Shown here: positions 1-5,809 of the stretch, piece after piece | Layout: every line of letters begins with the position of its first letter | Position numbering within the stretch: position 1 is the first letter of the stretch | DNA from: Gammaproteobacteria bacterium | GTDB lineage: Bacteria; Pseudomonadota; Gammaproteobacteria; GCF-002020875 | Direction: 5' to 3' | NCBI GenBank assembly: GCA_018671205.1 | Contig: JABHIC010000427.1 | Coordinates: 1 to 5,809, forward strand | Length of the DNA stretch: 5,809 nt | The notes under the pieces: model-generated | What the model saw: only the letters and a program-made list of their open reading frames with translations | Told to the model about the DNA's origin: nothing | Database searches by the model: none | Made by a program: the position numbers and the translations under genes

Positions 1-68
1 TTCTCGGACAGGCTCCTAGTACTTTAGCAGATCATTATACAGCAGTAACTATCGATATACCTGAGTAG
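1..68 (+). CDS. C-terminal end of a truncated protein, possibly a tyrosine recombinase/integrase
   Basis: The frame beginning at base 3 is open from the left edge and ends at TAG (66-68), giving the last 21 residues: LGQAPSTLADHY followed by TAVTIDIPE. The pattern L-G-x-(A/S)-x-x-x-T-x-x-x-Y has the spacing of the C-terminal motif of tyrosine recombinases (LGHSS..T..rY), in which the last Tyr is the DNA-cleaving nucleophile. Here that would be the TAT codon at 36-38. The usual His of LGH is Gln, and only this short tail is visible, so the family call is an inference. The tail could equally be the chance end of an unrelated protein. The gene points the same way as the lipoprotein gene, whose start lies 84 bases beyond the stop. 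Confidence 0.4.
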   Translation, partial: LGQAPSTLADHYTAVTIDIPE

Positions 69-84
69 TTTTTACTATCCCCTA

Positions 85-113
85 TTGACCCCTACAGGGA
101 ACCACTTTACCCT
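85..113 (+). promoter_or_regulatory. Candidate sigma70-type promoter for the lipoprotein gene
   Basis: TTGACC (85-90) resembles a -35 box (TTGACA). Seventeen bases later TACCCT (108-113) keeps the first, second and last bases of the -10 consensus TATAAT. It lies about 40 bases before the ATG at 153, in the only non-coding gap upstream of that gene. The -10 box matches at only three of six positions and is GC-rich, so this is a weak candidate. Read-through from the upstream gene is the alternative. Confidence 0.22.
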
Positions 114-152
114 GCCGACTCAACCAACCAGACTTTTCATAAATAACAGACT

Positions 153-635
153 ATGCCTATCCGCCTTTTTCTACGCTCTTTTTCCTTGCTCACCCTGTCT
201 CTTCTGCTGGGCGGATGTAGCCATGAGCCCCCTCCCCCTCAACCCACACTAGCCCCTGAGCTGGAGGGCATTCTGGTCACCTCGGCAGCTCCGGTTGTGT
301 TATCACACCTGCAAGAGCAGAGGGTCTACCTCTACTTCTTTGCAATGGAGTGTGAATCCTGCTGGAAACTTCTGAAGCAGGCAGAGCCATACCGGGAGCA
401 GATCATAGTAGTCGGTATCGCCATGAACGAGGACAATTTTGCGGTCTATGAGCTGGCCCGTAGCCACTTCATCCCGCTACTGCCCGTCTATGCTGACCAT
501 GATGGAAACATTGCCTATGACTATGATGTGGATAAAGGTCCAATGTGGGTCTCAATCAATACTGCGGGGGAGATTGAGCAGCGTACCCCAACCCCTCCGG
601 AAGAGGTGTTAACGCTGATCGGTGATTCACCCTAA
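153..635 (+). CDS. Lipoprotein with a thioredoxin-like fold (CxxC)
   Basis: This 160-residue protein is complete. Residues 1-21 are a lipoprotein signal peptide: Arg4 and Arg8, a Leu-rich core, then the lipobox LGGC with acylated Cys22. Ser at +2 does not signal inner-membrane retention, so the outer membrane is the likely site. A Pro-rich linker (residues 26-35) tethers a domain from about 45 to 158. That domain has a beta-strand, a CxxC pair (Cys67-Glu-Ser-Cys70), a second strand IIVVGIA, and Gly129-Pro130 before a strand WVSINTAGEI, which is where the cis-Pro loop of TlpA/ResA-like thioredoxins sits. The usual WCxxC Trp precedes the pair; here Met-Glu precede it and Trp71 follows it. A periplasmic disulfide or redox role is inferred; the substrate is unknown. 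ATG 153 is the first start after an in-frame TAA at 144-146, but no good Shine-Dalgarno precedes it. The gene converges on the kinase operon and may be functionally unrelated to it. Confidence 0.85.
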   Translation: MPIRLFLRSFSLLTLSLLLGGCSHEPPPPQPTLAPELEGILVTSAAPVVLSHLQEQRVYLYFFAMECESCWKLLKQAEPYREQIIVVGIAMNEDNFAVYELARSHFIPLLPVYADHDGNIAYDYDVDKGPMWVSINTAGEIEQRTPTPPEEVLTLIGDSP

Positions 636-668
636 ACAGCCACTGAAGCGGGTAAATCAAGCCAGCAT

Positions 669-3440
669 TTACAGCTCTTTGATGGATGTAAATGAGAGTT
701 CAAGTGCCTCTGCCAACTCATCCATCTGCACCTCTGTAAGATCGTTTCCATCGGTTATGCATTGATCCATTGAAGCAGAAAGTAGTGCGACCTGATTTAT
801 CCCCAGCATTGCACTGCTTCCCTTAAGCGAATGCAGCACCAAACTCAAGGCTTCCAAATCATGTTTAGCATACTCAGACCTGACCTTAACCATCAGGTTG
901 TGTTTATCCTCGGCAAACTGCTGCAACAGTTTCAGATAGAGTTCTTTATTACCCAGCACCTGTTTGCACCCTGCGTCAACATCAATGCCGGGTAATTTTG
1001 ATGGCCAGCCCTTATCATTTAATAAGGCTGCTGCCCCCTTACTATTCATATCTGGCTGACTCGGTTTGCTACGCATACCCCATCGGGCGAGCTTATTGTA
1101 GAGATTAAGGATATCAATCGGTTTGCCGATATGGTCATTCATGCCTGCAGCTTCCGCCTTATCTCGGTCAGACTGCATCACATTGGCACTCATCGCAAGA
1201 ATTGGAAGTGACTGCTGAGAGTGGTGCTTACGAATCTCTTGCGTGGCTTGGTAGCCATCCATCTCAGGCATCTGGATATCCATTAAGATTAAATCAAAAT
1301 TTTGTGCCGCAACCGCTTCAACGGCTTCCATACCATTGTTGGCTACTGCGGTCTTGATCCCTGCGTTATCCAGTAGCTCCTTTGCCACCTGTTGGTTGAT
1401 TAAGTTGTCTTCAACCAGTAACACGCTCATTTGATGGAAGTCGTACTCCATATCCAACCCATGCGGATCATCTGCTAATGATGCAATCACCTCTTCATCA
1501 CGGCACACCTGCGTAAGAATGGAGAAGCGGAGGGTTGTACCTACCCCTTGCAGGCTCTCTATGCCAATACTCCCGTGCATCATCTCTACCAACTGTTTTG
1601 AGATCGACAGCCCGAGCCCTGTTCCACCATACTTACGTGTAGTTGAGTTATCGGCCTGAGAAAAGGGCTTGAAGAGTATATCGATCTGTTCTGTTGTCAT
1701 CCCAATGCCAGAATCTTTCACATTGAACTCAATTTCAACCTTGTCACCATGCCGAGCGTGTAGGCGGATCAACAAATCTACCCCTCCCCGATCTGTAAAT
1801 TTGATCGCATTGTTGATCAGGTTGAGTAAAATCTGCTGCAGCCGTGTCGGATCACTAACGAGAAACATCGGTACTTCCGGATCAACATCCAGGTAAACAT
1901 ATAGCCCTTTCTCTTTTGCCTTGAAGCTGGAGATGTCGAGAACATTTTTCAACACCTCGGTCATGTTGAACGGAATACTCTCAATATCCAAATGGCCCGC
2001 CTCAATCTTTGAGAAGTCGAGAATATCATTGAGGATATTGAGCAATGATTCCGCTGAAGCGTGTATTTTTGATAGATAATCCCGTTGCCTTGGATTATGC
2101 TCATGCTCCAGTGCAAGATGGCTTAAACCAATAATTCCATTCATTGGAGTGCGGATTTCGTGGCTCATATTGGCCAGAAATTGCCCCTTTGCCTCAGTTG
2201 CCGCTTTGGCTTGATCAATCGCGTGGAGCAACTCACGATTACTCTCTTCCAGTGCCTCTGTACGAAGCTCCACCTTCTCCTCCAGCTGTTGACTAAGGTT
2301 TTGATAGCGTTTCAGCAACACCTTAGTTTCGCTATTTTTGTCACGAAAGATAGAGGCCGCATTAGCGAGTTCGGCAATCTCATCATCAATTTTAAATACC
2401 GGAATGGTTGCCTTGCTAGAGCCATGAGACAGTGAATTAAAGACCTTGGTCAAACTGGATACTGGCTGAGTAATACTGCGAACAATTACAACGGAGATAA
2501 CCCCGATCAACAGCAGAAATGTAAGGCTGACAATCAGCACCTGCTTAGTCACTGTGGCAATCGATGAAAACATCTCCCGCTCAATATTCTCCATCTCATC
2601 GTTGATTACCCTGGTAATTATTTTGGCCTGATAAAGCATCTCGTAGGCATCGGCAGCCATCACCACATTAACAAGATAGAGGTACCCCCGGGTGCGTTGT
2701 ACGGCCTCCAGAAAATTGGTTTCGTAATGGAGTAACATTTCGCTAATCACATTGATCGGCCCTTTTTCCTCAGCTGAGAAGTGAGCTGTATTTATTTCGA
2801 CCAACATCAATTCACTATCGCTGATCATCTTCTTTACATACAACACATAGCGTGTGTCCAGCAGATCAAAATAGAGATAGCTGTATTTCTCAATCATCAG
2901 CATCTGGTTTAGCAGCTGATTCAGCTGTAGCCTGAGGCCATCTTCCCCACTCTTGATAGTGGCAATATGCTTATTGATTAAACCCTGGACAGTGGACGCG
3001 ATCTGACGAAGATCAACAGTAATCAGCTGTGACTGGAGGTTGCGCTGCTTTTCCATCTCCTGGAAAGTAGTGTAGTAACTTTTCAGGTATTTGCTAATGA
3101 GGAAGGTACGACTGGAGACTTGATCCTCCTCAAATGGCTGATAGGCCACCAGCTCATCATGTATCCTCTGGTAACTTTTGTGTACCTGCTTGGAGGCCGA
3201 CTCATGCCCCTGGTAGGTAAATATCTGGGCGGAACGCTGAATCTCAGAGATCTCTTTTGATAGCTGCAGGGCCGCCTGGGACTGTTTACTAAAGAGAGCA
3301 AAGCGCTGAAATTCGCCAGAGACATGTTCAAAGCTGAAGTACGTGGCAGCAACAATCAATAGAGAGACGAGCCCTACAGCATAGTAGCCGATCTGTATTC
3401 GATACTTTAGGCGGAGGTGATTGATAAGAAAGTTGATCAT
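669..3440 (-). CDS. TorS-like hybrid sensor histidine kinase (sensor-HAMP-HisKA-HATPase-REC-Hpt)
   Basis: This 923-residue inner-membrane kinase is complete and close in length and architecture to E. coli TorS. TM1 is about residues 17-36, followed by a periplasmic, apparently helical sensor (about 38-299), TM2 (about 301-320), HAMP (about 317-370) and a coiled coil (about 371-418). HisKA carries NMSHEIRTP with phospho-acceptor His427. The ATPase domain has the N box (Asn540, Asn544), G1 (DSGIG, Asp576) and G2 (GGTGLG, 605-610). The receiver (about 671-785) has Glu677/Asp678, phospho-acceptor Asp721, Ser751 and Lys773. The C-terminal Hpt has His870 in HSLKGSS. All residues for a four-step His-Asp-His-Asp phosphorelay are present, the last Asp being on a separate regulator not seen here. 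ATG 3440 follows the binding-protein stop by three bases with no clear Shine-Dalgarno, suggesting translational coupling. The partner suggests that it senses a ligand through that binding protein. It is not called torS because the partner is not TorT-type and no TMAO reductase genes are visible. Confidence 0.93.
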   Translation of the reverse strand: MINFLINHLRLKYRIQIGYYAVGLVSLLIVAATYFSFEHVSGEFQRFALFSKQSQAALQLSKEISEIQRSAQIFTYQGHESASKQVHKSYQRIHDELVAYQPFEEDQVSSRTFLISKYLKSYYTTFQEMEKQRNLQSQLITVDLRQIASTVQGLINKHIATIKSGEDGLRLQLNQLLNQMLMIEKYSYLYFDLLDTRYVLYVKKMISDSELMLVEINTAHFSAEEKGPINVISEMLLHYETNFLEAVQRTRGYLYLVNVVMAADAYEMLYQAKIITRVINDEMENIEREMFSSIATVTKQVLIVSLTFLLLIGVISVVIVRSITQPVSSLTKVFNSLSHGSSKATIPVFKIDDEIAELANAASIFRDKNSETKVLLKRYQNLSQQLEEKVELRTEALEESNRELLHAIDQAKAATEAKGQFLANMSHEIRTPMNGIIGLSHLALEHEHNPRQRDYLSKIHASAESLLNILNDILDFSKIEAGHLDIESIPFNMTEVLKNVLDISSFKAKEKGLYVYLDVDPEVPMFLVSDPTRLQQILLNLINNAIKFTDRGGVDLLIRLHARHGDKVEIEFNVKDSGIGMTTEQIDILFKPFSQADNSTTRKYGGTGLGLSISKQLVEMMHGSIGIESLQGVGTTLRFSILTQVCRDEEVIASLADDPHGLDMEYDFHQMSVLLVEDNLINQQVAKELLDNAGIKTAVANNGMEAVEAVAAQNFDLILMDIQMPEMDGYQATQEIRKHHSQQSLPILAMSANVMQSDRDKAEAAGMNDHIGKPIDILNLYNKLARWGMRSKPSQPDMNSKGAAALLNDKGWPSKLPGIDVDAGCKQVLGNKELYLKLLQQFAEDKHNLMVKVRSEYAKHDLEALSLVLHSLKGSSAMLGINQVALLSASMDQCITDGNDLTEVQMDELAEALELSFTSIKEL

Positions 3441-3443
3441 CGG

Positions 3444-4709
3444 TCAGGCCATCAAGAACTCATTCCATTTGCTCAATGTGTACTCATAAGTGTCCATTAC
3501 CGTATTCCAGACCGCAATATTCTCAAAGCGCCTCTGGTATGAACCCCCTCTTCTGATCTCTCCCGGATGTACCGAGACATTACCATCAATACCCAGAAAC
3601 TCCTGTTCAGCCGGTTTTCCGGAGTACCAATATCCCCACTCTTCGGGTGCCATATACTCCCTGGATCGCTCTGGATTGGAGATGTAATAGCCCTGCCTGG
3701 CGATATAGGCACCCGGCCAGCCGGAGAGCCACCAGTTCATAAAGGCATAGGCCGCATCTTGCCGTTCCCCTTTTGACTCTCGCGAAAGACACATTACACC
3801 ATGCCATGCCCTATATCCCTCTTTAGGGGCGGCATAGATGCAAGGTATACCCATCTCATTTAGCGCACTGACACCGGGGGAAAACATACTCTGCAGTACC
3901 ACATCATTAGAGGCCATCAACTCTATGGAGTGTGGAACAGATGACCAGACACCACGAAAATGGCCTTGTCGTTTATACTCAATCACAATCTCAAATAGCT
4001 GATCAACCTCTTGCCGCGTCATGTTGCCGATATCTCTGAAAGAGATCAACCCACGGGCCTGAGCAGCAAGGGCAAGATCAAACAGGCCAATCGTCGGTGC
4101 GTTTACAATCGCCACCTTACCTTGATATTTTTTATCCAGCAACCAGCCCCAGCTCTCTGTCTGGTACGGCACCCCCTGGGGAATAATAGCCGAGTTGTAA
4201 CCATAAGAGTCCGCGTTATGAACATAGGGAAGAAAGCTGATCAGATGGCTTGGAGTACTCCCAATCGAGCCATCCTCCTGAACATAGAGCAGCTTATGGG
4301 GGGCATCCCCCTTGCCGATCGTTGCATTCTCAGTGATGCGCCCATGCTTGGTTAGACCATTCACCTCATCCCAATAGGTGAGGCGGTTAATATCAATGGG
4401 CTGGATGGTATTTGCCTGCCATAGCACATTGATACTGTTAGACCACTGTTCATAGAGGTCAAAAGCATGGGGGTCGGTTGAGGCCTTAAGCAGTACCTCT
4501 GCACTACCACCGGGGTAGAACTCGATATTGATTCCCAGCTCCTCTTCGGCTTTACGCCGAATCGGCTCCTTCAGGGTTACGTGTGTACCAACAACTCGAA
4601 TCGTAGGTTTCGCATTGACTGCCTTGATAATGGAGGGAAAGGAGAGGCCCGCAGCCACCCCTGCACCGCCTATTCCACCTTTTTTCAGAAAATCTCTTCG
4701 ATTTAACAA
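3444..4709 (-). CDS. Tat-exported PotD-like periplasmic solute-binding protein, putative co-receptor
   Basis: The protein has 421 residues. Its N-terminus NRRDFLKKGG (Arg4-Arg5), then a Gly/Ala-rich hydrophobic stretch and VNA (31-33), is a twin-arginine signal with likely cleavage after Ala33, so it folds before export. The mature part matches family 1 (PotD/PotF-like) binding proteins in layout: an early strand TIRVVG, TIQPIDINRL (101-110) like the 'gliqpid' segment, YGYNSAII (169-176), SWGWLLDKKYQGKV (186-199) and a Trp-rich helix FMNWWLSGWPGAYIARQGYY (323-342). Polyamines are the classical ligand of that class, but the ligand cannot be read here. The start is TTG: the frame has no ATG or GTG between an upstream TAG (4721-4719) and residue 1, and AGG lies 8 bases before the TTG. 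No permease or ATPase gene is in the window. Close coupling to the downstream sensor kinase suggests a ligand-presenting role like TorT, rather than transport. Confidence 0.88.
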   Translation of the reverse strand: MLNRRDFLKKGGIGGAGVAAGLSFPSIIKAVNAKPTIRVVGTHVTLKEPIRRKAEEELGINIEFYPGGSAEVLLKASTDPHAFDLYEQWSNSINVLWQANTIQPIDINRLTYWDEVNGLTKHGRITENATIGKGDAPHKLLYVQEDGSIGSTPSHLISFLPYVHNADSYGYNSAIIPQGVPYQTESWGWLLDKKYQGKVAIVNAPTIGLFDLALAAQARGLISFRDIGNMTRQEVDQLFEIVIEYKRQGHFRGVWSSVPHSIELMASNDVVLQSMFSPGVSALNEMGIPCIYAAPKEGYRAWHGVMCLSRESKGERQDAAYAFMNWWLSGWPGAYIARQGYYISNPERSREYMAPEEWGYWYSGKPAEQEFLGIDGNVSVHPGEIRRGGSYQRRFENIAVWNTVMDTYEYTLSKWNEFLMA

Positions 4710-4716
4710 TATATTT

Positions 4717-4726
4717 ACCTACCCAC
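4717..4726 (-). promoter_or_regulatory. Ribosome binding site that fixes the TTG start of the binding protein
   Basis: On the minus strand GTGGGTAGGT ends 7 bases before TTG 4709, and its AGG (4720-4718) is 8 bases from that codon. The same frame contains TAG at 4721-4719 and then only GTA, AAT and ATA before TTG. TTG is therefore the only standard start codon that keeps the whole twin-arginine signal. Confidence 0.5.
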
Positions 4727-4733
4727 GTAATTC

Positions 4734-4758
4734 AAGGAAACCGAAGGAGAGGTTCCTT
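4734..4758 (-). promoter_or_regulatory. Intercistronic hairpin between kinase and binding-protein genes
   Basis: In the minus-strand transcript AAGGAACC (4758-4751) pairs with GGTTTCCTT (4742-4734), giving eight base pairs with one bulged T and an eight-base loop TCTCCTTC. It begins inside the TAA stop of the upstream kinase gene and ends 24 bases before the TTG start of the binding protein. No U-tract follows, so it is not a standard intrinsic terminator. It could act as an mRNA processing or stability element that sets binding-protein level relative to the kinase. This is inferred from base pairing only. Confidence 0.3.
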
Positions 4759-5809
4759 AATGAAGATGCCTCTTCAGCACTCTTCTTAATTCCTGCTTGT
4801 CAATTGGCTTAACCAAAAAGCCATCACATCCCGCTTCATTGAAAGCATCCCTGTGCTTCTGCATTACATTAGCCGTCAACGCCACAACCGGAACATCCAC
4901 CTCGGATTTAATTCTTTTACATGCCTCGATACCATCCATCACCGGCATCTGCATATCCATCAGGATCATATCAAAAGAGTGGATAGCCGTCAGCTCAACG
5001 GCCTCTTTACCATCACTTGCTGTAGTTACAGAAAGCCCCATTCCCTCAAGAATGCGGCGTTCAAGTAACCGAAGCTCAGGGGTATCCTCAGCAATCAGTA
5101 TATGACCACGCAGTTTCTCTTGCAATACTGAACGGCTATCACTCCCACTCTTTTCTCCCTTCTCCCTAATGCCACTCGAGCAATAGGGAAGGATCAGCTC
5201 AAAAATAGACCCGACTCTCTCTTGACTGGATACATCAATAATTCCCCCCATCATCTCGGCCAGATTGAGTGATATAAAGAGCCCCAAGCCGCTGCCCCCA
5301 AAGCGGCGAGAGATGGAGCCATCAGCCTGCTCAAAACGCCTAAAGAGCTTAGCAATGGTCTCTGGAGGCATCCCAATACCTGTATCTTTAATGGTAAAGA
5401 ACAGACGGTCACCCGCTGTATGAGTGGTCAGAGAGACGGTTCCTGATTCCGTAAATTTGATTGCATTTCCAACCAGATTGGACAATATTTGACCAATCCG
5501 TTGTCCATCGCCAAGCAGCTGATACGCTTCAGCGTTTGTCTGCTCAACCACCAACCCTAAACCTGCATCATGGGCCCGAACAACAAACATTTTTTCTACA
5601 TCCTGTAATAACGTAGATAAACTGTAAGGATACTGATCAATGGTGAACTTACCTGACTCAATCTTTGACATATCCAGAATATCATTAACCAGAGCTAACT
5701 GACTACGCCCTGCCATCTCTATTAATCGAACCAACTCAGCGGTCTCTGGGTTGTCAATCTCCTCAGTCAACAGCTCACTATTGAACCTACCCCCAATCGT
5801 TGGACAGAA
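4757..5809 (-). CDS. Hybrid histidine kinase, C-terminal part (HisKA end-HATPase-REC), 5' end outside the window
   Basis: The frame is open from TAA (4759-4757) to the right edge with no stop, giving 350 residues; the TTG at 5770 is internal and not the true start. The visible part begins within the HisKA dimerisation helix and continues through NDILDMSKIESG (42-53). The ATPase domain has the N box (SNLVGNAIKF, Asn115), G1 (DTGIG, Asp142) and G2 (GGSGLG, 171-176). A charged linker (about 212-233) leads to a receiver (about 235-350) with Glu240/Asp241, phospho-acceptor Asp285 in MDMQMPVMDG, Thr312 and Lys334. It ends right after the receiver, so unlike its operon partner it has no Hpt. The phospho-acceptor His would lie three codons beyond the edge, and the visible H-box end reads F-C-P instead of R-T-P. 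It is the first visible gene of the operon, 47 bases before the binding protein. Its sensor domain and cellular location cannot be seen. Confidence 0.9.
   Translation of the reverse strand, partial: FCPTIGGRFNSELLTEEIDNPETAELVRLIEMAGRSQLALVNDILDMSKIESGKFTIDQYPYSLSTLLQDVEKMFVVRAHDAGLGLVVEQTNAEAYQLLGDGQRIGQILSNLVGNAIKFTESGTVSLTTHTAGDRLFFTIKDTGIGMPPETIAKLFRRFEQADGSISRRFGGSGLGLFISLNLAEMMGGIIDVSSQERVGSIFELILPYCSSGIREKGEKSGSDSRSVLQEKLRGHILIAEDTPELRLLERRILEGMGLSVTTASDGKEAVELTAIHSFDMILMDMQMPVMDGIEACKRIKSEVDVPVVALTANVMQKHRDAFNEAGCDGFLVKPIDKQELRRVLKRHLH

Noticed and set aside
96..115. CAGGG...CCCTG inverted repeat upstream of the lipoprotein gene as an operator or terminator
   Set aside because: Five pairs with a ten-base loop and no T-tract; expected by chance in a region of this size.
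652..672. GTAAAT/ATTTAC inverted repeat (spacer of nine bases) between the convergent lipoprotein and kinase genes, possible bidirectional terminator
   Set aside because: The stem is only six AT-rich pairs and no T-run follows on either strand, so it does not support a terminator call.
3083..3355. Minus-strand 90-codon frame overlapping the kinase sensor domain
   Set aside because: It is a shifted-frame shadow of the sensor domain, which is continuous in its own frame.
669..3440. Naming the genes torS and torT
   Set aside because: Architecture matches TorS, but the partner is PotD-like rather than a TorT-type binding protein, and neither torR nor TMAO reductase genes are in view.
4011..4355. 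Open frame of 114 codons on the plus strand inside the binding-protein gene
   Set aside because: It is antisense to a clear family member, has no recognisable domain or ribosome binding site, and fits a shadow frame.
4528..5105. Plus-strand open frames across the binding-protein start and the upstream kinase receiver
   Set aside because: They lie opposite well-conserved kinase and signal-peptide coding sequence; their composition is that of reverse-complement shadows.
4757..5770. Treating the upstream kinase as a complete 337-residue protein starting at TTG 5770
   Set aside because: The frame stays open to the window edge and position 5770 lies inside the HisKA helix, so the gene is cut by the edge and TTG is an internal Leu codon.

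Overview
This window reads as bacterial chromosome, probably from a gammaproteobacterium or another proteobacterium. The basis is a lipoprotein with a classical lipobox, a TorS-type five-module hybrid kinase, a Tat-exported binding protein and mid-range GC by eye. No marker gene fixes the taxonomy. There is no rRNA, tRNA, CRISPR array, insertion sequence or complete mobile element.

Left part, plus strand (1-635). The first 68 bases hold the last 21 codons of a protein cut by the window edge. Its tail has the spacing of the tyrosine-recombinase C-terminal motif (LGx then a Tyr nine residues later), so an integrase-family tail is plausible but unproven. After a short gap with a weak promoter candidate comes a 160-residue lipoprotein with a thioredoxin-like fold and a CxxC pair (CESC).

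Right part, minus strand (5809 down to 669). Three genes lie head to tail and very probably form one operon, read right to left. The first is the C-terminal 350 residues of a hybrid histidine kinase (kinase core plus receiver) whose 5' end lies outside the window. The second is a 421-residue Tat-dependent PotD-like periplasmic solute-binding protein starting at TTG. The third is a complete 923-residue TorS-like hybrid kinase: periplasmic sensor, HAMP, HisKA, HATPase, receiver and Hpt. Only the TGA stop and one sense codon (CCG) separate the last two, and they share a reading frame. The operon converges on the lipoprotein gene with a 33-base gap.

The most interesting reading is a periplasmic sensing unit. 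The binding protein has no ABC permease or ATPase gene in view and is translationally tied to a sensor kinase with a periplasmic domain of about 260 residues. By analogy with TorT-TorS (and LuxP-LuxQ, AioX-AioS), it would capture a small molecule and report it to the kinase rather than feed a transporter. It differs from TorT in belonging to the polyamine-type (PotD/PotF-like) binding-protein class. The other kinase of the operon lacks an Hpt domain, so the TorS-like Hpt might serve both kinases. No DNA-binding response regulator is visible, so ligand and output are unknown.
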